Origin: Timema cristinae
Lineage: Eukaryota > Arthropoda > Insecta > Phasmatodea > Timematidae
Reading direction: 5' to 3'
DNA length: 64,000 bases
NCBI GenBank assembly: GCA_039000515.1
Contig: JBCFYV010000024.1
Span: 44,346,019 to 44,410,018, forward strand
Both the position numbers and the translations under genes were made by a program. Positions 13,067 through 23,383 of the stretch are shown here, piece after piece. The notes beneath the pieces were generated by a model that saw only the letters and a list, made by a program, of their open reading frames with translations, ran no database searches and was not told the DNA's origin. Each line of letters begins with the position of its first letter. Positions within the stretch are counted from its first letter, which is position 1.

Positions 13067-14009
13067 CGCATTATAGTGCAGTAGATATATATATATATAT
13101 TGTTTATATGTTATATATATTATTTATATTATATATATATATGTATAAAGGTACTCTGAAGATTATTGAATTTTATTGTCATGCTCTTTGGTGGACAGAT
13201 TTGTTCCTCTTTTCTCATGGTTTTTGTACCATTAAATATTATTTCATCCATGCCCTTTGGTAGAGTGTTTCTGCAACATTGTTTAGTACATTATTTCCTT
13301 TCACTTAATATTATAAGTTTTTAGTAAATATCTCTACTTTAAGATAAAAGAGAGAGTCATTGCGGTGCATAGTACCATTTATTTTAAATATGTTATTAAA
13401 ACATAATGTAATCGTTGTATTTAAAAAAAACATTTTCCTTGTGTGTTTGGTTCAAAAAACACATGTTTAAACAAAATGTTGTTACTTAGCTAGAATAAAC
13501 TATTTATCTTCAAACTAAATATAAATTACCTGCTAACCCATTTTAAGAAATACAATTTTTGCATTGTAGCTTTTATTTAACACTAAACAAAATGTGAGTT
13601 GAAAAGAAAGGAGTGCTTTTAAAAAAAAAGTTCACGATTTTTACTTTCTCTAGGAACAAAATGCTCAGTGAATAAAATAAACGTACTGTACTCCTAATAG
13701 CTCTGCTTATATTTCATAATGAAGTCTGCTCATCATAGTATTTACAGAATATATATATTTATAAGTATTAAAGACAGTTACATATTACCAAACATTTGTT
13801 TTCTAAAGCTAACTAGGCCATTACAGTAATTGAAAAATGATATATCTAAAGATTACATTCATTTTTTTAATGTTGATATTGTTAAAATGGACTTGTGTTG
13901 TTTAGCATCTAACTTATTGGTTTTATAAGCTTATTTACACCCATTATTCCTACCCAAAGGGAAATTTATTTTATTTATTATATAATTTCAAAATACATGG
14001 CAAGCGTTA

Positions 14010-14167
14010 CTAAAGCAATCGCAAAGCTATGACGCCATCATCGGTCGCAAGCCCTTTATTTCTTCCCTGTGACTTATGTAGTTCTTCCTTGTTGTTCCCT
14101 CGGGGTTCTTCTTTGGGTAAAGACCTCATGTGTCTGGCGAGTTTGATAGCCCCAACGTGAAGATTTG
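14010..14167 (-). CDS. Gene P0 terminal exon: small secreted basic protein
   Basis: The acceptor CACTTGTTTTAG at 14168 joins in phase 1 and gives a 52-residue tail starting A-NLHVGAIKLARHMRSLP, then a Lys/Arg/Glu/Asn-rich segment, ending in TAG at 14010. Several AATAAA motifs follow 35-50 bases after the stop, so this looks like a complete 3' end. The whole protein is 74 residues, with about 22 in the signal region. The stretch LARHMRSLPKEEPR is loosely similar to IAKNMKDSPENKWR in the P1 repeat, which suggests common origin. It has no cysteine in the mature part and no dibasic-plus-glycine amidation site. The function is unknown. This region is noticeably less AT-rich than its flanks, as expected for coding DNA. 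Confidence 0.6.
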
Positions 14168-14379
14168 CTAAAACAAGTGATATATTAAAAGTCCTTTGAA
14201 TCTAGTAGATACACCAAGGGTGTAATAAATAATGTGACCACAATGTTAACTGAGGTACGAATTCAAAATATTAGCACATAAATTATAAATTAATGTATCT
14301 GATAAAATCATCTAGCCCTAATCGTCCAAACCTAAATCCATACAGGAATTTAATAACTTAGGTAAATGTTTTAGTTACT

Positions 14380-14800
14380 ATTTAGTTTTTTAAAGATTTG
14401 AAATTTAAAAAAATGACGATTTAATTTTGGGATGTAAGACACGCAAGAAAAATTAAGTAATTTTGCAGTTTTTATATACAAACCAGTTTTTGCTCTAAAT
14501 AAATCAAATAATGCTTCTGTACAGACATATAATTTAATTTTATTCACACGGTGACTTAGACAGTTCTTGAACATCTGTTCCTGAGATTTAATGACATTTT
14601 TTTTCTCTTCATTTAAAAAGTTTGCCATCTATTGCTGCCATGATCATGACAGATATTCAACAACTGTTGATATCATTCTTTTATGTTTATACTGAAACAA
14701 TATTTTATTTTTATTTTGGCCAAACCAATATTTTGAATTATAAAAACTGCCAACACACCGACCTTTTCATGCGTTTATTACATCCCCACCTTAGTAAGTG
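14380..14800. mobile_element. MITE relative of 42325
   Basis: It shares internal blocks (ACATATAATTTAATTTTATT, CAACAACTGTTGATATCA, AAAAACTGCCAACACACCGA) and a CCCACCTTA end. The left end is diverged. Confidence 0.65.
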
Positions 14801-15179
14801 TGTGTAAGGAGGGTATCGTGAAGGTAATACACCGAATATGGCAAGATTATGAGATAATCACTACTTGAGAACCATCTTAATAACACCGGTCTAAGAATAA
14901 TAAATAAGCCCTGATCTCTTTGTAATTCGACTACCAAGTGCAGGGTAAGTCTGATGCCTGAGACCCTTTGGCCATCGATGTAAAATTTAACTGTATGCTT
15001 CCCCTGTGAAAACCACTGTTAAAATTCGGGATCACAGAATGAAAGCCAGTTGTCATCGTGGCTGGGTTTCTCAGACATCCATCATGGATCATGTTTTAAA
15101 TAACGAGTTACCTTGAGCACAGAATGATTATATATATATACTTATATATAAGTATATATATACTCCATATTCCATAACG

Positions 15180-15305
15180 TAAGCCCACAAGCGAGCTATA
15201 CTGACGGAGCGGCTGCCGGCATTAATGATGACAGTGCCAACATTCGCGGATACAGGGTGTCGTGTGGTCAGCACAACGAACACTCCGACCATTGATCATA
15301 ATTTT
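15180..15305 (-). mobile_element. SINE family 3 fragment
   Basis: It shares GGGTGTCGTGTGGTCAGCAC and flanks with the copies at 31938 and 32775. Confidence 0.7.
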
Positions 15306-16234
15306 CTAGGTACACATATTATAGAAATGGATACAGCTGTATATGTTTTTATATAGAAACACATATATATTTATATATGTATATATAATATCTTTAGCTG
15401 TCACTTTTGACTATCAGTACCACAAATTTGTAATTTAATTGTGTCAGTGAACATAAATAATCTGACCCAAATATTAATTCAAGAGTCTAGGTGGATTTAA
15501 CCTAAAATTTATTACCACTATCTAACTAATATCAATATAACAAATTCCAACTAAACTCAAACAAATAACACATAATTTTAAATAAAGAACTCTAAACTGC
15601 CAACTTGTGTAGCTCCTATCAATGAAATAACAGTCTAATCACTATTTTTAACTACATAAATTATTTGTCAACGTCAGTGCTATAACTAACGTTAATTTAA
15701 ATAGTCGATAAAAGCAGCTGTAACATAAATAAACAAATATAATAATACCATAGAATAATTTTATTTACCTTTCTTAAACTTTATTTTTAAAATGTGTCTT
15801 TCAAATTAATATAGGTGAAAGATAGCTACAATTTTATTTACTTCATTGCAATAGGCCTGTTAAATAATTATATATACCAATTATATAATAATGAGATCAT
15901 AAATATGTGTAAGGTTGAAGTTTTTTCCATACGAATTAGAGTGAGAGCCTAGATCAGTTTTAAAATGATCACAAAGTAGTAAACTTTGTGTGATATTTGT
16001 GTTACTAAATTAAATGTTTAGTAAATAACAACTTTCAAGCCTTGTTAAAATCATAATTACACAATTTAACTTCATCAACCTATTATTTAGAAAATACAGT
16101 TTACCTTAAAATCAAGAACAAATATTAAATTTGAGAAAAAAACTACAATTTTCATAATCGTAAATGACAGAAAAATAAAACTTAACTTTACAGATTTCCA
16201 AAACGTTATTTTGGTTATATTTACATGTACTTAC

Positions 16235-16262
16235 CATTTACCATATGGAATAATAGAAGAAC
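16235..16262 (-). CDS. Gene P0 exon 2: 28-nt mini-exon
   Basis: This exon is bounded by CTTCTTATAG and GTAAGTAC. In phase 0 it reads VLLLFHMVN with one base (G) left over, so it extends the hydrophobic signal core and ends in phase 1. It is exactly the length (28 nt) of the P1 mini-exon at 28292-28319, and both lie 0.6-1.5 kb downstream of their first exon. The shared size and phase argue that the two genes are duplicates. Confidence 0.62.
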
Positions 16263-16851
16263 CTATAAGAAGTTAAAAAAAGCGTTAAAACAAAGGCTTG
16301 TTCCAGCACATATAATTGTTAAAATATTATCAATAAGGTTACAAGAGTGAACAGAAAACCACAATCTATTATTAGCTAATAATGATAGTTATTATCAACA
16401 AAAATATATTAAAGTTCTCGAAGTTATATAAAATTGAATTGATATACATATTTTTTGCTATAATCTTTAGCCAGAAATATTTTATTTAGATATAGACCAT
16501 CAATCAATAAATAATTTTAATATATGAAAATAACACATAAAATACGATAAACTACCCAAGCCAAATATGTATTTATCTAATTTACTATACAACTAAATTG
16601 ATATAGAATTTTCTTTAATTTTCAACTATAAATAATATGTTATAATCATTCTATAGTATAAATAATTTAAATTACACAAATATATAAAATAATAAGACAC
16701 ATGTATTTAGAATATATTTTTTTAATTCTACCCTAAATAATATTTTTAGAATATTTAAATATTCGTAAATGAACCTAATCAATGAAAATTTAATTTATAG
16801 CGCTCAAACTAACTACTTAAATAAACAACATAATAAATTAAAAATATTTAC

Positions 16852-16890
16852 CTGTACTACCAAAACAAGTAGAAAGAATGTTCTCGCCAT
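16852..16890 (-). CDS. Gene P0 exon 1: signal-peptide exon
   Basis: On the minus strand, ATG at 16890 starts MARTFFLLVLVVQ, 13 codons ending at CAG then GTAAAT (phase 0). It is a textbook hydrophobic signal core with an early arginine. Length and the final VQ equal those of gene A exon 1, and the phase equals that of P1 and P2 exon 1. The next two exons follow in matching phase at 16235-16262 and 14010-14167. Confidence 0.65.
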
Positions 16891-17392
16891 GTTGCACTAA
16901 GGTTGACTGTTTGGTTCATCACTGTACCAGAACGAAACCAATAATCACGTCGCCTTATCGGTAAAACCGCCATTGTTTAAATCATATCCTATCCGAACAA
17001 TGAGCATGTAACGGTTGATTTTATTTTTGGCTCGTGATTACGCGAGAATGGAACGGAGCACGTGTTCACAAACAAAACCATTACTAAGGTTATTACTCTG
17101 TTTTGTGAGATCATAGAGAAAGTAGAAATTGCTTTAGTTTTCGTTAAGTAGCATCGAAAAGGATTATTGTTTATTGCTATAATGTTATATAATAATAATA
17201 ATAAAAAATATTAAATTCTATTTTACAATACTTGTCAAAAGATTTATTACTTTTACTAACTTTTAATATATTTTATTACTACTACCATACATTTAAATAT
17301 ATATATTTTCCTTTATTAACTTTCACACTTTACCTTTAAATCCAGTTCGTACACACACGCTAAATACATTATTGTGAGTGTAGTTGGTCAAA

Positions 17393-17673
17393 TGGTGACC
17401 TGGCGGTCTAGGGGTAAGGTGTCAGACTTCTATGCTGGCGGCCGGGGTTCAATCCTCGGTCCCGGCAAAGATTTATCTGATTACCAAACTCTTCCTTCAC
17501 CTCTGACAAGACATCTTGTGAATGTGGGGAATGCCAGGCCACCACCGTGGTTCGGATTCCACGTTAATCTGTAGGTCCTTCATTTCATCTCACATTCAAC
17601 TTACCATTACACATTAGCGTAAGTGCGTATAACCCGAATGGGTAGTAAGACGCGGTGCTAATAATAATAATAA
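17393..17673 (+). mobile_element. SINE family 1, full length
   Basis: Head, body, shared tail and AAT run are all present. The target duplication TAGTTGGTCAAA is at 17381-17392 and 17674-17685. Confidence 0.9.
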
Positions 17674-18109
17674 TAGTTGGTCAAAGGCTAAAGAGAGAGA
17701 GAGAGAGAAAGCGTGTGTGTGTGTGTTTTTTTTCACAGGTGATATTTGAATGTTATAATATGATCATGTCTCAAAGATTTTGTTGTTGTTCTATTTTCAT
17801 TATAGCCTTCAAATTGAGGAAAGTTTACTGAAAATTGATTTTTTTAAATCTAATTCCAAACTAAAATATACTATATGAGAGATTAAGTACGATAATGCCC
17901 TACCATATATTTGATATAAACTGTAAACATATTTACTTAACCTAACGTTCCATGTCTTACTGCCTTAATAGAAGAAACACGTCGCATTTGAAATTGTGTA
18001 TAAAGATAAAACTAACAAAATGTATTTAGTTTCAACCATAACTAAATACTACGCATTGTTCTAAACAATTCACCTTTTTATGATTATAACAAATCTGATT
18101 TTTTTCGTG

Positions 18110-18337
18110 TGACCCGCCTTGGTGGCCGCACGGTCCAAGGGGTCACTCTTGCAAGAGTCTGGACTGCCAATGACAGGGATATATGGGTTCGAATTCCAGT
18201 CGGTTGTACTGAGACTTATTTTTCTAAATGTTGTTCTATCCTCCTTCCACGCAAATATGGATACACTTCCTCTAAATTCAACATTCCTCATCCCTAGCAC
18301 ACTAGAGTAATTAGTACATAGGCGTATAACCCTAAGG
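18110..18337 (+). mobile_element. SINE family 2
   Basis: It has the head GGTGGCCGCACGGTCCAAGG, B box and body. Its tail is interrupted by the family 1 SINE at 18338. Confidence 0.85.
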
Positions 18338-18633
18338 GGTGACCTGGTGGTCTAGAAGTAAGGTGTTGGACTTCTGTGTTGGGGGTCCGGGGTTCAATCC
18401 TCGGTCCTGGCACAAATTTATCTAATTACCAAACCCTTCCTTCACCTCTGACAAGATGTGTATTAATCACAACTTGTGAATGTGTGGAATGCCATGCCTC
18501 CACCGTGGTTCGGATCCCACGTTAAACTGTAGGTCCTTCATTTCATCTCACATTCAACTTACCATTACACATTAGCGTAAGTGCGTATAACCCGAAAGGG
18601 TATTAAGATGAGGTGCTAATAAAAATAGTAATA
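18338..18633 (+). mobile_element. SINE family 1 adjoining a family 2 tail
   Basis: It starts directly at the end of the family 2 SINE at 18110-18337, whose tail breaks off at CGTATAACCCTAAG. It keeps head, body and tail. After its own AAT-like run there is a further short ATAACCCGAACGG piece at about 18636-18650, consistent with insertion into the older family 2 copy. Confidence 0.85.
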
Positions 18634-18914
18634 ATATAACCCGAACGGTTGGAAAATTGCAGTACTTAAAAAAATCTTTCTGACCTTAAGTGCTATGCGT
18701 AGAATGTAGATCCAGCATTCTGAAAACTCCAGTCGACTGGCGATTATTATGGCCCACGAGACGATATTTTGGATCGCAACGGAAATTTATAAAATTATTA
18801 ATTAATATTGATTAAAAATATACTATAGTTTTATTTTTCACCTCGTTTACGGCCTGTTTGGGCTAAAAACACTAAAAACTATGCTAATGCACTAGGAATG
18901 AGGAAGGTATAGCT

Positions 18915-19198
18915 AGGTGACCTGGTGGTCTAGGGGTAAGGTGTCAGACTTCTATGCTGGCGGCCGGGGTTCAATCCTCGGTCCCAGCACAGATTTATCT
19001 GATTTCCAAACCCTTCCTTCACCTCTGACAAGACATCTTGTGAATGTGGGGAATGCCAGGCCATCACCGTGGTTCGGATTCCACGTTAAACTGTAGGTCC
19101 TTCATTTCATCTCACAATCACCCTATTAGCGTAAGTGCGTATCACCCGAACGGGTAGTAATACGCGGTGCTAATAATAATAATAATAATAATAATAAT
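18915..19198 (+). mobile_element. SINE family 1, full length
   Basis: Head, body, tail and an (AAT)n run. The target duplication AAGGTATAGCT is at 18904-18914 and 19199-19209. Confidence 0.9.
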
Positions 19199-19374
19199 AA
19201 GGTATAGCTTATTGGAAATGTATCCGAATTAGCATGGAGAGAGATTGGTAAAATATTTAGGAAAAATAAAATCTCACAACACTAGGTCAGGATTTAAACC
19301 CTGACCTTCCCGTCACTTGCAAACCGGAATGAATAAGCTAGAGTTTTATTGTGGGCATAAAACTTTTTTTTTTA

Positions 19375-19604
19375 GTACCACGTCTTACTACCCTTTTGGG
19401 TATGTATATGTACTGATTACTCTAATGTGTTGGAGATGAGGAAGGTTGAATTTAGAGGAAGTGTATCCGAATTTTAACGGCGTGGAAAACCTTTTAGGAA
19501 AAAAACCACCCTTCATACACCCCACAGGTATTCGAACCCCAACTTCCCCATAATCGGCAATTCAATTGCAAAAGTGACATCTTAGATCATACGGCTACCT
19601 AAGT
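19375..19604 (-). mobile_element. SINE family 2, minus
   Basis: Complement of tail (ACCACGTCTTACTACCC), body, B box and a diverged head. Confidence 0.82.
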
Positions 19605-19724
19605 GATCCATTATAAAATAAACTCGCAGATAAATTATACTGTTTATAAGCTATTTTATAAATTTTCTCCAGCGAGAAAGATTATTAAAGTGATCAACAT
19701 AATTTAAATTCTACCTGGAACTAC

Positions 19725-19943
19725 AGTAGCCCCATGGCTTCTTTGGTGCTGACTGACAGCTGATGGCTTTGAAAAGTTACCAGACCAAATTATGTATCTC
19801 TACGCCGAACCATATGATCTGCAAAAACGTGTGTTTAGTAGCTGTCACTTCTGAGAGTCAAAATTTAGGTATATACCTAAATGTTGACAGTCAGCAGTCA
19901 GCTGTGATCTGTCAGTCAGCACCAAAGAAGCCATGGGGCTACT
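19725..19943. repeat. Perfect 35-bp inverted repeat with 149-bp loop
   Basis: Arm 19725-19759 (starting AGTAGCCCCATGGC) is exactly complementary to 19909-19943 (ending GCCATGGGGCTACT). The loop holds another palindrome, ATTTAGGTATATACCTAAAT, at about 19863-19882. It has no coding potential and could be a young MITE or a hairpin locus. Confidence 0.9.
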
Positions 19944-20324
19944 ATAAGAATACAAAAATGTGGTCAAGGGATGCAGGGATGGGCTAGTAAGGTCTGGCGG
20001 TAACTGTCAGTAGTTGATTTGTTCTAACACGTTCTTGGAAATTATACGTATGCTCTTTATCAAGCCATTTATCTTTTCTTTTATTAACCTTCAGAAAAGA
20101 ATGTTTTCCGACCCTTGTTGTCGACCATGAACCTCATAACTTCATAACCTTCTGTTGTTCAGTGCGTAACGTTGATTATGCAATAAATCTTTATAACAAT
20201 GCATTTAATGTTACATAAACTTGGTTCTCGATGTAATAATATTTTAATCATGTTTCAGTAGCAACCATGAATAATACTCATGCATACTTAAAGCAAGTAT
20301 TTCTTAGAAGTACACCCACTTTTA

Positions 20325-20334
20325 AATAAATATA

Positions 20335-20374
<40 letters not shown>

Positions 20375-20445
20375 TGATAAATTGTAAGCATATGCTACAC
20401 ACACACACACACACACACACTCACACCCCACACACACATTAGCCG
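20325..20445. repeat. (AT)n followed by (CA)n microsatellites
   Basis: An AT run (20325-20370) and a CA run (about 20397-20440), separated by 25 bases. Confidence 0.93.
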
Positions 20446-21380
20446 CATATTTTGTTTCATAAATCGAAGGCAGTGCCAGGTGTTATATTAATGCATACAT
20501 ATTTCCATAGGACGCATAGAAAATCCAAGATAGTTCTATAAAAATTGTAACCTGATATTGTATACAGAACAACAAATCGACCCATTTTAATTGTATTATT
20601 TTTATAATTTATTATCATAGACTAATATTCAAAGATTTGTAACTAAATAAAGTTAGCGGAGTGTTTAATACATTTTTATTCTTTGTTAAAAATATAGTTT
20701 ATGTTTCTAAGAATATCTTTTAAGTTTATTTTTTAACTCTGACAATATCTAAATTTGTTTTATAAAAAATAGTAACTGAAGATCTAGCGTAAGTAAGTAG
20801 CCCTAAAATTATTAGTACAGAACATCCAAATTAAAATAAGGTAAAAAGATTAAATATAAAAAAAATAGAATCATATTTACCGTAAAGGACTCTAGGTAGC
20901 TAAATATCTCCCTAATCCATGATCGACTCTGCCTTAAATAAAGAATAATCTTATTAAGCTGGAAATATTAAAAATGGTTAGTAGCTTTATATTAAAACAT
21001 TAATGTGATAAGTCAAAATGCTATGGTCCTGTGTTCGAGTCCTGGAAATGATTTGATTTACAAACAAATTTGGTGGGAGGAATTAAATAAACTAACTACT
21101 TATCTTGTTTAAGCAGGACAATCGCTTACATTTTATAATACAACTCGATATTCAAACACAGCTCATAATACATTTTATGTTAATTTATTGTATTATATCA
21201 AATAAATAAATAACATAATATAGAAAGTACTTATTTAAAAGTGTATGAATGTGCTGTCCTTATTAAAAACTAATTCATATTTAAAATTATTTGATAAGAA
21301 TGATATAACATTAACCTCCATGATGACATCCATATATAAATAACTCTTCTTTTTCCCTACACCATGAAACCAAAGGTATA

Positions 21381-21974
21381 TACAGGATGTTCCCGGGTTA
21401 AATGGATTAATTTTTAGAAGTGGTTGTGAATCAAAAAACTAACTAAAATATATTTTGGAGATTTGCTCATTTTAACTTCCTTTTCTCGCAAACAGCAAAA
21501 AACTAAATAAAAACATGTTTTTCCTGCAGAGGTCTTCGGCAATGGCGTAATATTAATTTTCCTGGAATATGTATCGATCGTTTCATGCCTATGGCTTGGC
21601 CTCTGCGTTCTCCTGATTTAACACCATTAGATTTTTATTTTTAATTGAGGGAGCTCTCAAGCAAAAAGTGTATGAAGTGCTTGTTAATGACCTTCAATCA
21701 TTACGACAAAAGATAAAGCAAGCGTGGGAATAAACAAGTCTCACAATGTCGGTCAGCCACTCGTTCTGTCATTTATAGGTGCAATATGCTTGTTTCGGGG
21801 CTGGAGGCTGTCAATTTGAACAAAATAATAAAATATAATAGTTTATTTGATATTTTTTTTATGTCTGCACGAAAAAACAACACGTGAAAACAAATATCTG
21901 AAGTACATTTTGAGTTAATTTTTTGATCCACTACCACTTTCGAAAGCTTAGCCGTTTAACCCGGGAACCATATT
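21381..21974 (+). mobile_element. Tc1/mariner-superfamily remnant
   Basis: Terminal inverted repeats share TTCCCGGGTTAAA (left 21388-21405, right 21952-21970, inverted). Inside, a plus-strand frame from about 21573 reads IDRFMPMAWPLRSPDLTPLD before a TAA. WPxRSPDLTPLDF is the conserved C-terminal block of many DDE transposases of this superfamily. Most of the transposase is deleted and stops are present. Confidence 0.75.
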
Positions 21975-22914
21975 ATTTCTAGATTTTTTAAATTCAAAAT
22001 AGATTAAAAATACTTTGGGGACTGTTGACGCTGAGTACAATTCCAGTGTGTTAAATTTATATAATAAACACTTTAAGTTAGTATTCCAGCCTGGGGCACA
22101 TATAGATTGTTTAAATTGTAATGATCGATGTTCAGTTGTTATTATCCCACTCTATTATGTAGGAAAAATTCTAGTGCGTTAACTTATAATTAATTTTTTA
22201 TTTCTGGTGTCCTTAAAATAATGTAATTTGTTGATCCATATATGATCGGTAGAATGGTACATAGGGCATATTATACGATTTCAAAATAAAACTTTTATAA
22301 AATGGGAGACTAAGTAAAGTAAATATTTATTTAATTCAATATTTCTATAAGCTTATACAAACAATTAATTGAAAATAATTTTAATTTTACACTGTAAAGT
22401 GTATAACAAAATACTATAAATTGTATGATACTAGTTAGGTACTTACAATTTTTAAAGTTTATAGAAACAGAAACTCACCAAAGGGAAAATAAAATGTATG
22501 AAAACAATTTGATAATTAACTGTTTATTTTTGTCAATTATTATCAAAATAAAAATGGCAACAAAGTTAAAAACAGTTGTTTGTTTGGATTTAACAATAAT
22601 ACACACACTACAAATTATTAAAGATTTGGATAGAATGAATAATTTTTATTCCATGAACATTGCCCAAACTAAAACAGTGGAAAATATTTAACAAAATGTA
22701 TTATCTAATTATTATTTTTTGTCACCACATCTCATTACCCGTTCGGACTAAATGCATTTTTATAGTTAAATGTTATGAAATTTATTTGTATGATATGTAA
22801 CTAAACGCATTTGATTAAATTATCATGACCTTGGAAAATAGATATATTTATGAGTGTTTAGTCTAAAATAAAAGAATTTACTTTAATAAAGTGATACAAA
22901 CATTAGTGAAATGT

Positions 22915-23215
22915 TGTCCTCAGTGGTCTTGGGGTAAAGTTAGCGCCTCAGAACTCAATTTAATTTGGTTCAAACCCAGCCGGGGTGGATGAATTTTTCT
23001 CAAATGATACAAACCCTAGCACAACTTCCTTTAAAAGGGAACTAAAGCCGTTGGTCCTATGCCAATGGCAGCATGTAAAAGAACCCTGGAAGGAATGTGA
23101 AATCACCTTTCCCGGTAAAATTGGTAGGTAATTTCGCTCTTACTCATAGAAATTCTAGTGTGTTGATTTAATCAGTTGATTTAGAAAGTGCAGGTTAAAT
23201 ACCTCAAATACATAA
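22915..23215 (+). mobile_element. SINE family 4, full
   Basis: Head CCTCAGTGGTCTTGGGGTAA with B box GGTTCAAACCC, a body, and the end CATAGAAATTCTAGTGTGTT then TACCTCAAATACATAAA. Confidence 0.78.
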
Positions 23216-23383
23216 ATAGTTTAATAATCTTCGAAAGAGTGAAATTACATAATATATTTGTTTAAATTTTGAGTTACATGATAATTTCCCAATAAGTTAT
23301 TTGTATCTTCTCAAATACATCACAAAATTCAATTGTCTTTCCAAAACACTGCTCTTTTTTGCCGTATTTTTAGATTCTTTATT

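Larger units (their letters stand above)
10950..14009. other. Region between the convergent genes A and P0
   Basis: It contains a truncated SINE (11146), a dispersed repeat (12372), an (AT)n run (13008) and a possible alternative gene A exon at 13654. Otherwise AT-rich without coding signal. Confidence 0.5.
19990..22914. other. Region between P0 and P1
   Basis: Besides the microsatellites at 20325 and the transposon remnant at 21381, nothing coding is supported. The frame at 22425-22691 is AT-rich and has no splice context. Confidence 0.5.

Noticed and set aside
22425..22691. 88-residue plus-strand protein
   Set aside because: AT-rich chance frame (many Ile, Asn and Lys), no splice or promoter context and no motif.
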